64,000 nt of DNA from Liolophura sinensis. Taxonomy: Eukaryota; Mollusca; Polyplacophora; Chitonida; Chitonidae. This document shows positions 1 through 13,000 of the stretch, piece after piece. The position numbers and the translations under genes were made by a program. The stretch covers positions 14,132,281 through 14,196,280 of the forward strand of contig NC_088301.1 in NCBI RefSeq assembly GCF_032854445.1, in the 5' to 3' direction. The notes under the pieces were generated by a model that ran no database searches, was not told where the DNA came from, and saw nothing but the letters and a program-made list of their open reading frames with translations. Numbering within the stretch: the stretch's first letter is position 1; each line of letters begins with the position of its first letter.

Positions 1-500
1 AGGGAGTGGGTCGTGGCTTGCCTGTAAATCAATAGGACACATGAGGTGTGGGTTCAAACCTGCCGTTGGATAGTGAATTTGTACCTTTCACTGCTCTCCA
101 CTGCTTGTAGGGCCCTAGGTTGTTCAAAACTGTTAGAACACTTAATATCACATTTAACTTTTAATTAAGTCTTTAAGTTTGTACCTAGCCCAAAAATAAT
201 TGCATAATAGTATATTAAGAATGTATTAATTCTGCTGCTGTTATACTTTAGACTTTGGTCAGCTGTATTGGCTGCTGAAATTGGCTTAAATCTTGTACGA
301 AATTTGACTAAATACCAGTATTAGCTAAAATGCTTTCGAACAACCGGGCCCTGTTGGTACTAAGTGATGGATGGCAGCTGTGAGGCCATTAGCACTGTCC
401 AGTGTTTGTTGAAGACCACTTGTCTTCCACCAGTATGGTGTACACATCTCTATTCATCACATGTGATTAAGTTCATCAGTAACGTGACAGTGGTAGATGG
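1..500 (+). repeat. SINE-like family B, diverged copy or copies
   Basis: This lies in a HEATR1 intron. Bases 40-65 hold a box-B-like GGGTTCAAACC behind a tRNA-like head. Bases 415-500 (CTTCCACCAGTATGGTG and following) match the tail part of similar elements near 13.1-13.4, 23.5 and 45.2 kb. I see no coding exon between 1 and 1035. Confidence 0.4.
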
Positions 501-639
501 TTTATGACAGACACTCAGTTATCCTTCACCCCTACAGCTGGCATTGTAAAAGTGAAAAATTCTTGAATATCGTGTTGAAATAAGATTGAAATAAATAAAA
601 ATAAATGAAATCCTCTGGTTCGTTTTGGCCATTTTTGGA

Positions 640-868
640 GAAACACTGGTTCTGCAGCCATCTGCAGGCAGAGACTAGTCCAGCTTGGGTTATACATGTA
701 ACTACATGTATATCCTCTTCCTGACCTCCTCTCCATTTCTACATGGGAAGATCTGCCGGCGAAAACCCATTTAGCTCTCACCATAACGCTGGCTGCCATC
801 GTATAAGAGAAATATTCTTGAGTACGACATAAAACACCAATCAAATAAATAAATAAATAAATTAACTG
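640..868 (+). mobile_element. SINE family A, diverged copy
   Basis: The 3' body (CACCATAACGCTGGCTGCC, then GTATAAG, TTCTTGAGTACG, AAACACCAATCAAATAAAT) matches the full copy at 19478-19745. The 5' part is poorly preserved. Confidence 0.75.
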
Positions 869-1035
869 TCTTGGGTTAGCCTTGTGGGATTGGCTGAATA
901 CAGTGTCGGTACGCTGTGAGTGTACCCAATAAACCATTTTACTGTTGTCCAAAAGAAATAATGCTGACAGTAACATTAAATAACAGCAGTAAACTGAATA
1001 TATATGACTTTAGTTTATGTTGTTGTCCTTGGCAG

Positions 1036-4000
1036 ACACATTTCTCTGATCCTGTCACGTTAATGAAGTTCCTGGGCATGCTCTGGTGTTCTCACGCCAG
1101 TGATCAGGATGTTGCCATGGCGCTGAACCTTCGTCTCCAGGTGAGAGCGTTACACATCGGCCGGGTCCAGTTAGCACACCTGAGCCAGGAGAGCTTAACG
1201 AGTTTGACCCATTCGGCCTGTCCAGGTAAGACATAAGTTATAATGTGAAAATTCTGGAAGACTGTAATTCTTAGTATGTGGGAACTCAAATATAGCAATA
1301 GTCTAATCCATATGAAGACATGGTATTCATTTAATTTGTTAAAACTGGAGAAAGGACGATTCAAAAATCAGAAATTCTGTTTACGTTGCGTGTAGTGAAA
1401 TCTGTGGAAAGTGTCTTATTTCTGGTTTTTGTGTTCCTACTGTGTGCCGTCCGTGACCAATCATGTCACAGAGTGATTTCTTGGCTACTTCTGGTACAGC
1501 TGCGTGTATAACTCTAAAGGTGTTACAAGTATTTTATAAAGGGAGGTAATCTAAATGTAACTCAAGCTCATGTATTCTGGTTTTTCCAATTCGTTAACCT
1601 GACTGCAGTGGTATGATAAATTAGAAATTCTCTAAATAGCAGTCAACTAAATAAATTAAAGAGTTCTGAACTGATTCTGTTTTTACCTGTATAGTTAAAA
1701 CAAGCGTGAGAGAAAACTTTTTGTTTTGGTTATCATTGATAAGACCTGTTAACACAAACATTATCATTGCTTTCAGTTTTTTTGCCCTTGTTTGTGGGTC
1801 TGAGCAGCCCCGTAGCTGTAGTACGAGAGATGTGTGTGAAGTGTCTGACGGTGATTCACAACACCTGTGATAAATCCAGCACACCTTATCTACCTGTAAT
1901 CAAGAAAATTGTCAGGTGTCGGGAAGAGATTGAAGCTGATCAAACCTTTATTCTTCAGGTAAAGAAATATTCAGTATTTTTGATATACATATTTTCAGGA
2001 GAAGTGATAAGAATTCAAAACTCACACACAAAGCTTCTTGACTGATTTTCATGCAAATTTAAGCGTTTGGTAAAATTCAACTTTCTGCAGAAAATACAAG
2101 TACAGGATAAGTATAAAATGGAGGAATTTGTTTCACAAAAACTCACTGATTTTTGGTGTGTCTTTCCCTTCAGGCTTTAAAATTGGCCTTTGGAAAACTC
2201 GTAGACAGCCCGGAAACTCCGTCGAAAAGAAAGAGATCTGGATCCAAAAAAGCTGCTGTGAAATCAGCTTTGAGTGATCTTGTGGAAACCATTATCAATG
2301 AGAATATACCTGTTTATGTGGCTGCATCTTTACTGCAGAGTCTGAGTCTCCATAACAACGAGGTACATTGGTCATTGACTTTTAATTTAGGTACACACTA
2401 CGTAAATAGTTTCTTGTGATAATTTAAAAGTAATATTTCAAGTGAAATTTGACCTACATATATATTTTTACACGTACATGTATATATTCAGCGTGTAAAG
2501 TATTTAAATGTGGCATTTTTTCAGCGAAGTTAATAAGCTTAAATGGCTATTTTTAAGTGTTTATTACCAATTTATTCCAAATAAAGAAAAATTTTTATGG
2601 TTTTGGTGGAATAAATTGGGCAATATATCTTAGCGAAAATCTTTGATAAATGGAGCAGTGTGAAAGCTGACCTTTGTAGAATCCTAGAAACACTTGATGA
2701 ACTACATGTAGACCTGTCATCGTTACATGTGTTCATTTTTAAATCTCCTCGGTAAAAAGTGTTTTGAAAGTTGCTAGATTGTCGATGCATTTTGAAAGCT
2801 GTAGAGAACTGTAAGTGAACGTGGGACGATGATGAGAGGTAGAATTAAAATGGAATGAAACTTGTTAGTTTCCACAGTCATCCATGTTTTCCAAAAACAT
2901 CATAATGTCAGCATTAGGTTTCTTTTTTTTTTTCGGGCAACTAATGGCAACAAGATATATTTTTACATGTAACCTGTTTTCAGTGAGACGCATTAAATAT
3001 CTATTAGTTTAACAGTGTTTGAAATTTTATACAGAGTGGTAGTTCTCGGCAGCTTTGTGTGATTGCAGATCAATGAATTTGCTTGAAGAGAATATATTCA
3101 TTTTTTTTTTCACATTCATCTCCATTTCTGTTCTTGTAACATTTGCAGGAAATGGTTACAGGGTTACTTCCCTTGTTGATAAGACTTTTGTCACTTCCTG
3201 TGGCAGAGGTTACTGCTGATCATGTGACTGCCCTCCACCTCCTGTTGGCTCGCTTCGGTCCTGAAACAGGTCATGTGATAACAGCTGACAGTGAGAGTCT
3301 GTCTGCCCTGTTAAGAGCTTTGAAATCTCCGCTCAGATGTGAGGGCTTTGTGTCCGTTCAGGAATTCACTCTCAAACAGGTATGTATTGTGTCACAGAAT
3401 CCAGTGTTTCACTAACCATTCTTTTGATAATGATAGTTGCCATTCCATTGACATGTAAGCAGTTATAACATGACACTGCAGAAATATTAAACACGTATAA
3501 CCAGTGCGAGGGATTTCCGATTTGCCTCTTTGTAATGGTATTGTTTATGATTGCCATTGGTCAGCTGTATGTTTTTCAAACGGTGGATTTTTTTTTGAGC
3601 AGCTGACTAATGCTGTAGTTTGTTTATTAAGAGTTTATCAGGTACCCAGTGAATCCTCCCTGAGCCCTGCTTTTCTTTCTATCTCCATTAATCCTGAATA
3701 TTGTTCTGTAAATGCAAAATTCTTAAGTGGATTAAAAAACATCATATGTAAAAACATTGTTGCTGTTAATGTTTGTTCCTCAGCATCCTTAAACTGGAAA
3801 CTTGAGGTCAGCTGGGAGACTTTACTGGTCAAGTTGTCTAACATGCTGTCCTTAAGGTTGGCATTGAGCAATCAGAATGAAGCATTGTGTTCAATGATCG
3901 CTCCAGCCCGTGGACTTCTGGCACTTAGCCAGGAGATTTATCTGGTGTCTTGTGAAGTGTTGGTTTTGGTTTGTGCATCCGTAAACCTTGGGCCCATTTC

Positions 4001-7000
4001 ACAAAATGCAGCTAGTGAGTTAAGCAGATAGCTACCATGATGAGATAATACCTACAGTACTGTTGGCTGTGGAAGTTATTTAGATGTGATTCGAGGTGCA
4101 CTTTATGATATGGTCTCAGACGGTGGTGATGTAAGACAAATATTCTGCATTGTGGTAGACATTATGGCTGAAAAACATGTATTGTTGATGTGATTTTTTA
4201 CCATCATCATCATTGCTTGTTTCATACTGAGTCAAATCCACAGAACGCGCAGCATTCGAGGGATCTGATGAGACAAAGGTGTTTAAGTCTGTTCTGCCCA
4301 AGACATACCTGCCTGTGTGTTGCGTAAGACACTTGATGTTGTTTGAAAGGTCATCTCTATTAAATATGTTTATTTGCACACGACCCGCAACTAACAGTAG
4401 AGTAGAATGAAGTACAGTGTACTGTTCTATATTTTCAGATAACAAAGAAGTTTTATGACAGCATTGTGGATGGTGACAGTAAATTGAAGATATTGTCCTG
4501 TCTGTTGGACATTCTGGTGAAGGCGGAGTCTGTTGCCATAGCTACTCTAGTCAGGAAAATTCTCAAACATGTAAGTGTTATTGATTTTTATTTTCTGATA
4601 GCTTAGATAGAGTTTCCTAAACTCTGCAGCTTAGGTCATGCTTAAATACTTGTAAATCAGCCATACCTAAACTTCAGCTAAGGCTAGGCATAGCCTGCAC
4701 TTGTCACCCTTTCACATGAGCCAATCAGAATTGATTGTCTATCCCTATAAAACAGAAAAAGTTTTTCCTCCAAATTCTGGTTGTCATAACTGAAGCCAAG
4801 TGTTCAATAAGTTTAAGTGGGTTTCAAATGAGTGTCAAATTCTGGTTGTCATGACTGAAGCCAAGTGTTCAATAAGTGGGTCAATAAATGGGTATGAAAT
4901 GAGTGCACAGATAATGTTTGTCTGGGTTTATGGATGTTTTGTGGTTTTTAGTGTCCTTGGCATGATATTTCAGTGGTGGCAGCACTTTGGCAACATGAGC
5001 TAAAGTCTGGAAATCACTACTGAACAAAAGCATGGAAATACACTGCAAATCGCACTTCTAACTCATTCTCTTCAAATAAAAAGCATTACAATGGAATCCA
5101 ATTACTGAACAGTGATTCTACCTAAGACTGTGTCAAGCCTAGTAGCCTGGGTCATAAGATGAAAAAGAAATTGTGGTTTTTGAATTGCCACAGTTTGGTT
5201 TCTTCTAGTTGGTTTTAAAAAAAATATTTTTGTTTGATTTGGATTTTTTGGATTTTCACATTATTGTTTATGCTGTTTCCTTGATGATTTATTTGTTCTT
5301 ATCCTTGATAAACCAAAGCAGCGTAAAGCCTCAATCGTTCAATCGTTGAAAAATTTGTGGAAATACTCCATGGGTGGAAATGTATACAAGATCAAACAGA
5401 TTATATTTAAATGCAAATAAATAATTCGGACTTCTGGAGATGTTGTCAGATTGGTTTTTACTGTTGTAGGTGAGCTTGGAGGCAGGTCACATTTCCGCAG
5501 AACTCAGCTCCGTTCTCAAGTCTGTAGGTGCAGTGTCATTTAAAGATGTCAAAAAGCTGAGAACGTAAGTGAAACTGCTAATTGAGACCCTTTAAAGTTC
5601 CAAACGTTCAAAATCTACAAATGGTTTTACTCTTTATATTGATCTAGCTTTCTCTCCGGACATGCTTGGGAAGGTCTGCCAGCAACCTGTGGATGATCAT
5701 GGGTTCCCCCCAGGTTCTGTTGGAGAAGTAAAATATTTTTCAGTATGGCATAAAACACCAATGAAATAAATAAATAAACCTTTAGCTCAGGAAAATACAG
5801 TTACAGTTTGCATGTATGACTAATTTGATATGACAGTTATTTGTTTGTTTCTTTGTTTACTTTGTTAACAAATTAAGATCCTCTGAGGTTTTGGGAATCC
5901 TTTATAAGGAATTTTTGAGGATAACATTAAACAATCAAAGCTAAGAGAACAAATTTCCTTTCATCAAAACAGAATGTCTGTTCTTGTTTAGGTACTATTT
6001 TAGTGTATATGGTGCATCAGTTTACAGAGGGAATTGCAATAATTGGGCTTTCCAATTTTGCATCATGAAGGTTTTTGATTTTGAGCTGTAAACAAATGCG
6101 TTATGACCACAATTTGTCTACCAATGAACTGTACCATTAATTCTGTGAATGATAACCAGAAATAATTCTAACAGAATTACCAAAATCTGACTCTGGGATA
6201 ACCCTCAACCATGGATTGATAATTAACCTTGCGATGTTATGCATTAATCAAATAATGAGTTGTCCAAGGTGAAGTGAGGAGTGATGAATAATAAATCTAG
6301 ATATACTTTTTGAGAATTTATCGGAAAAGTGACCCATGAATGAAGGTCGGACACAGAAATGATCAACATCCTCTACATACTGATGACCGAGTCACTGTGA
6401 AGACGACAACCGAGGCCTCCATTGCCGAGGTGGCTGGCATGCAATTACCCAAGAGCCTCTTACCAACACAGTCGCTGTGAGTTCAAGTCTAGCTCATGCT
6501 GGCTTCCTCTCTGGCCAACCTCCAGATGGTTGTGTACTTCCAGAGGGCAGTTTCCTCCAACCATAATGCTGGTCACCGTTGTATTAGTGAAATATTCTTG
6601 AGTATTGCTTAAAACACCGATCAAACCAGACAACAACCAGATTCTGTAAGACAGATTCACTGAGATATATGAATGGAAAAAAAGCAACCAAAATGCAACA
6701 GCTGCTATATAAATATATCAAAGATTGCAATTCCCTGTATATCTCTATATGCTTTTCATTATTTCTTTAGTATTAAATCTCACCTATTATGTTGATTACA
6801 GCAAAACATCTTCACAGGCAGCAGAACAACCAGTGTCTGTGCCTGAACTAGAGAACTCTCATTGGCAGAGAATCACACAAGTCCTGGAAGTTGTACAGGG
6901 GAAAAAAAAGATTAACAACGCACAGAAATTAGTGCCAGTGTTTTTCAAGTTAATAGCAAGGTAAGTCATGGTTACATGGTGATACTGTTTGTTACATGTT

Positions 7001-10000
7001 TGTTTGAATGTGTTTTTCAATGCTGTCTGCAATATTTAACCTTTGGTGGGTAAACTGGAAATTTAGCTAAACTGGAAATATCTTTAGATTGTATCAGAGG
7101 TTGCCAAAGGCAGCTGTAGGCCATGTCAGCTGAAAGTCTTCCAGTGCGTTTTGAGGGATGCAACCATCCATGTGATATATGGGGGACTTGTCTTGGCGAT
7201 GCTTGTCTTACATACATTTTAGCTCTGTTTCACCAACTTCACCAATAATACTGCCGTCACATTGCATGTGTTTGAATATTGTTAATATTGTAAAATGGGC
7301 GAAGGTAGTACAGAAGTGCAGGATTGTTAAAGAAAACCTTATATGCTGGTACACTGTTAAGATATACTGACCAGTAATCAGAGTTTTGATGTAAATAAAA
7401 AAAGAAATAGGTTGGAACTTCTGTACTAAGGGTGTAAGTTTGCAGTAGTGTACAGAAGAATTCCACGTGTAAGAAGGCCTGAAAAGGAAACACTTTTTTT
7501 TGCTTTAACAGAATAATGGAGCTGGAGGAAGATGGATCAGGAGAATACCTTAAGCAGGTGCTACTGAGCTGTATTTACAATGTGACAGCCAGGCACATCA
7601 GCAAGTTAGAGAGTGGTAAGTTAGTTATTACTGTCATGCAGATCTGTAATGCTTGAAGGATTTAGTTTGTGGGTCACACTTGGATTTGAACTTAAATCTT
7701 CACATCCTATGTCTAGCCGAAATTCCTTGTACATGTATAAGCACTGGAAAGCTGCTCCCACGTAACTCTTCCCCAGTTAAATCGCTCCTCTCTCCCAGTA
7801 GGCTTCCATTGTTTGGTAATTTTTATGTCTAGCCTCAAGCTTAGTAAACATTTTGTTACCAGCTTTGTCAGTGTTAGGGTCAAACTAGTTACTATGTCTT
7901 TCATTCACAGATTTCATTTCCACATTGGAAGTCCAGTGCTGTACAAGCTCTGCTAAAGGGAAATTGCTTTAGCTGCTGCTGTTACTGGTATGAAAAACTG
8001 GAAAGCTGCTTCCATTACAAGTGTACTAATGCAAAGCAGACCTCCAGATGACCTCACTACTTTATCAATCACTTGTTTTCTGTGTGTTACAGATGAAACA
8101 GAAGAGCTGGAGCTGAACGTAGAGTTGATTGTGCAGTGTATTCGGTCATCTGATAACCCCCAGACCCATCACCACGCCCTACTAGTGCTGACCCAGGGGG
8201 CCAAACTACAACCGGTAAGTCAGGAGAGCACAACCACTGACTTTGTCTTTGATTTTTTTTTAACGCAATGCTCAAGAAGTTTTCTCTTATATTACTGTGG
8301 TTTATGGGTGGTCTATACCAGAGTACTTGGGGGTAAACAACTGAGGTACCTGGCAAACATCTGGACTTAAATCCATAGCTAAAAGAGAGAGGGCTGGATT
8401 ACGCAACCTCATTGGCCAAGGGCTTGATAGCCGCATCGAGGCGGCTCTTTAATCGTCTTAGCCAGCGAGGTTTCTTTGGGTGTTTAAACAGGTTCCTGCT
8501 AGGACTTGTAAAGTCTAAGTTGAACTTATACTCTCTCGAAAAAAGAAACTGAAATTGTGTATTGCAGATGCAAATTATAGACTGATGACATCACAGATGA
8601 GCACTGCATATGTACATATAATGTAAATGTTCAGTCAATAAATAATGAAATTGTTGACAATGATACCCAGAATACAGTTTAAGCAAAAGATAACCATAAA
8701 CTTTAAAACCCATAAAAAACAAATTCTGTATAAATATAAATAATTTTTGGATATGCCCCGTCATTAGGCGGTGGATATTTTTTCTGTCTGTCTGTCCGTG
8801 TTCGTGCCCCGGCTATACCTCCAGAGACTTTCAATATTTGATGGATACGCAGATGACACGACTCACATTTGTCCCTTTCGGTGGTTGTCATAGTGACCAT
8901 ACCTGGGCTATAACTTCAGCTGTTTTCTGCATAGAGTTTTAATTTTTGTTGGATGCAAACATGCACAGACGAAGATGTGTCGTACCATGATAACCAGATT
9001 GCTATTTTCCTGATATCTACTGTATAGTAAGGCATGAACTTTGTGTCCTGGCTACAACTCCGATGTATACTGGATACTTTGATACAGAGGTGACAATGTG
9101 TTGTGCCTAATATTTGTGCATTTTTACCGTTGACAAGGTAACCAATACATCTACATAAATATATATATATATATATCATGTCTGGGCTATAACTGTTTAT
9201 TTCCCACGTGCAAGTTTAATTTTTGGTGGATACATAGATACAGATGCAATGATATGGTGTGACTCCCATTTGTTCATTGCGACGGTTGCCATTGTAACCG
9301 CATACCTATCATCAACACTCATGAAGATTCACTTCAGGGGTTATACTAACCACAATGCTACTGGTATTCTTTTATACATTTCAAACAAATGCATTTGTTC
9401 AGACATATGTTGTGTTCACCTGAACTCTTATCTTATTTTATTTTTTTGGTGAAACAGACTACAGGTGATTTATTTCAGCATAATCTGTTTTATGTATATG
9501 AAATATTATTGAATAAGAATTGGGTGGGTGGACCAAGGAGGACTTGAGAGAGTTTAAAATTTGTTCATAGATACTCCCTCTCTTGGTAGGTAGAGAGTAT
9601 GCTACTCTGTAACAAAAATTATTATAGATAATAATCAGCTCAGAGTTCATCAATAAACTTAATGATTTGAATCTTTCTATAAATGAGAATTAATTATTTC
9701 TGTTTTTAGGAGCATTTACTTCACAACGTGATGTCAATTTTCACATTTATGGGAGCAAACATTCTGCGTCAGGATGACAGTTACAGTTTTCACGTCATGA
9801 GCCAAATTCTGGAGACTGTTATTCCGTCCCTTGTAAAGGTAAGCAGCTTTGGAGACAGTATTCCTTCCCTTGTGAAGGTAAGCAGCTTTGGAGACCAGTA
9901 TTCCTTCCCTTGTAAAGGTAAGCAGCTTTGGAGACCATTATTCTGCCCCTTGTGAAGGTAAGCAGCTTTGGAGACCAGTATTCCTTCCCTTGTGAAGGTA

Positions 10001-13000
10001 AGCGGCCTTAGAGACCATTATTCTGTCCCTTGTGAAGGTAAGCAGCTTTGGAGACCATTATTTCGCCCCTTGCAAAGGTAAGCAGCTTTGGAGACCATTC
10101 CGCCCCTTGTGAAGGTAAGCAGCCTTGGAGACAGTTATTCCGCCCCTTGTGAAGGTAAGGAGCTTTGGAGACCATTATTTCGCCCCTTGTGAAGGTAAGG
10201 AGCTTTGGAGACCATTATTCCGCCCCTTGTAAAGGTAAGCAGCCTTGGAGACAGTTATTCCGCCCCTTGTGAAGGTAAGCAGCTTTGGAGACCATTATTC
10301 CGCCCCTTGTGAAGGTAAGCAGCCTTGGAGACAGTTATTCCGCCCCTTGTTAAGGTAAGCAGCTTTGGAGACCATTATTCCGCCCTTCGTGTAGGTAAGC
10401 AGCCTTGGAGACAGTTATTCCGCCCCTTGTGAAGGTAAGCAGCTTTGGAGACCATTATTCTGTCCATTGTGAAGGTAAGCAGCCTTAGAGACTACTATTC
10501 TGTCCCTTGCGAAGGTAAGCAGCCTTGGAGACCATTATTCTGTCCCTTGTGAAGGTAAGCAGCTTTGGAGACCATTATTCCTTCCCTTGTGAAGGTAAGC
10601 AGCTTTGGAGACCATTATTCTGTCCATTGTGAAGGTAAGCAGCCTTAGAGACTATTATTCTGTCCATTGTGAAGGTAAGCAGCCTTGGAGACTACTATTC
10701 TGTCCCTTGTGAAGGTAAGCAGCCTTGGAGACCATTATTCTGTCCCTTGTGAAGGTAAGCATCCTTGGAGACCATTATTCTGTCCCTTGTGAAGGTAAGC
10801 AACTTTGGAGACCATTATTCTGTCCCTTGTGAAGGTAAGCAGCTTTGGAGACTATTATTCTGTCCCTTGTTGACATATATGTAATAAAATAAGATTTTGA
10901 ATGAACCGTCACCATCACTGCTGCCATAATTTATTTCAAGCATAGTGATACTGCTACACTCTTTTTTACCACATGACCTAGCTGTGTATTCCTGAAATCG
11001 CTTCCTCTGTTTGTTTGGGTCTGCCAGCAGACAGCTGGTATAAGTGAAATATCCTACAGTGCAAAATACCAATCAAATAAAGAAATATATAAATCATTTT
11101 GCCTATTTCCATAGGCCTGTGAAACACAGAAAATGGCTGAGGTGGAAGAGGTGATTACCCTGGTGATTCGTGTGTTTGTGGACTCCTATCCTCACATTCC
11201 ATCCCATCGCCGCCTCATGCTCTTTACCAAGTTAGTGAGGATTGTGGGAGAAGACAAGTACTTATGGAGGATACTGCTGATGCTGACAAACTTTATGATC
11301 ACCAAGGTCACGCCAAGGTCACAGGAGATGGTGGAAGCAGAGGATAGTAAAGTAAGATAGAGTAAAGAAAATTGAGGAGATAGAGTGATGAAAGCATTGT
11401 CTGCAATAACAATTTCCGCATTTGAAATTTCAAGAAGCAGTTTTAGGAATGAGTATTTGTAAGAGATTCTTTTTTGAAATGAAAATTGACTTAATTTAAT
11501 AGAACTCAGTGGAAAAAAAACCTAAGCAGACAACTTACTTCAATAAAAATTCTGTTCTATTTTTAGGCCTCCAATCTGATTGGTATCTCTGACATGGAGT
11601 TCTACTTGAGACTGTCAACAAGTTTTCCTCCTGGCCAGCAGTTAATGGCTGCTAAGGATGCTTTGGTCTACCTGGCGTCACTTCCTGAAAGGAAACAGGA
11701 TAAAGGTGAGATCTGGCAAGTTACTAACCAACTCGCCAACATGTAATGTACTGATATGCACGCCATGGAAGTGATCTTTAACCGATGTTACAATTTTGTC
11801 ACCAAGGCCCCATAAGCAGTCAGAGGATGGGAATCTAAAGTTCCCATACCTATTGTGTCATATCGACTGAAAGGCAAGATGCTCTAAGCACTAGACAACG
11901 GCTCACCACACTCCCATAATAGCGATGTGGAATTTTGTCAAAAGTGGTTTAGGTATACTGATGGGAACTATTTTTTTTTTCTTTGTGAAAGGTTTATGAA
12001 ATGGAACTAAAATTATGAAGAAAATGATTTTTAGAGGAGATCCAAAATGTTAGGCACCTTCTTCCTCTTCCTTCCCCCACCCCAAATAAAAAAGAATTCA
12101 TTGTTGAGGCATGTTTTATGTATCATAACAACTACTCCGTTTTATGGATGTTTTCAGTCAGTAGTCAGAAATTTTTGGGATCATTGATTTCCAAATGGAA
12201 AATTGGAATCAGTTTAGTGCCTTTTCCCCTTAGGGCCTTAGGAAAGCAGTAGTTTAAAGCCATATGTTTGCGTGAAGAGAGAAGATGAGAAGCTTTTTGT
12301 ACTTTTTATATTAGGACAAATTATATACACTGCACATTAAAAAAGAAAAAGCTAAATGTTTTGTGCATCCTTTAAGTTCTTGTGGACCTGTGTGATAGAC
12401 AAAGCAGGCCACACGCGAGTACTGTCGTCTGATACATGATTATGTCTCTTTCTAGTGGTTACGCCTAAAAGAAGTCCTAAAGGTGTGACCTTAAGGACAA
12501 GTGCAGGAGAGAAATATGATACCGAAATCTTCAGCGTTGATGTACACACAGCCAAACAGTTGCGTCATTTCAAATACGCTGCAGTCAGCCTATTGGTCAG
12601 TTTATTTGAAAGTGACAGTTTCATTGGTCAGGTGAGTGAGTGTTCAAATGACAAATGATTTTATGTGTTTTGGTGCCTGCAGTGTAACTAACAGATGTCC
12701 TGTGTGGTCATAAGGTTGATAGCTCTCTCTGTGTACGTTAGGTCATCAGATTACATGTTTTTCTTCATTGCCGATGCGGTGTTAAGCAGTAATCATTCAT
12801 TCAGTGCAGTCTGTGACAACATTTTGTGTGAAGAACTTGTAGGAACTTATTGGGAACATATGTGGCCTGATGATGTTTTTATGTTAATGATGATATAAAA
12901 CCATCCTCAGCAAAATGAAGGAGACGTGGAGGGAGGATATATGTGCCAAGCCCAGTCTCTTTGGCTTTAGGTGTCATTGAGGCAGCATCGTAAATATCTT

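Noticed and set aside
515-976. 153-codon minus-strand open frame
   Set aside because: It reads through a SINE A copy in antisense; similar peptides recur wherever that SINE occurs (for example 23156-23461, 25337-25633, 31247-31588).
9811-10870. CRISPR-like regular repeats (also 17559-18520, 24569-24718, 27174-27890)
   Set aside because: Units are directly contiguous with no unique spacers, and the setting is a spliced animal gene; they are minisatellites.
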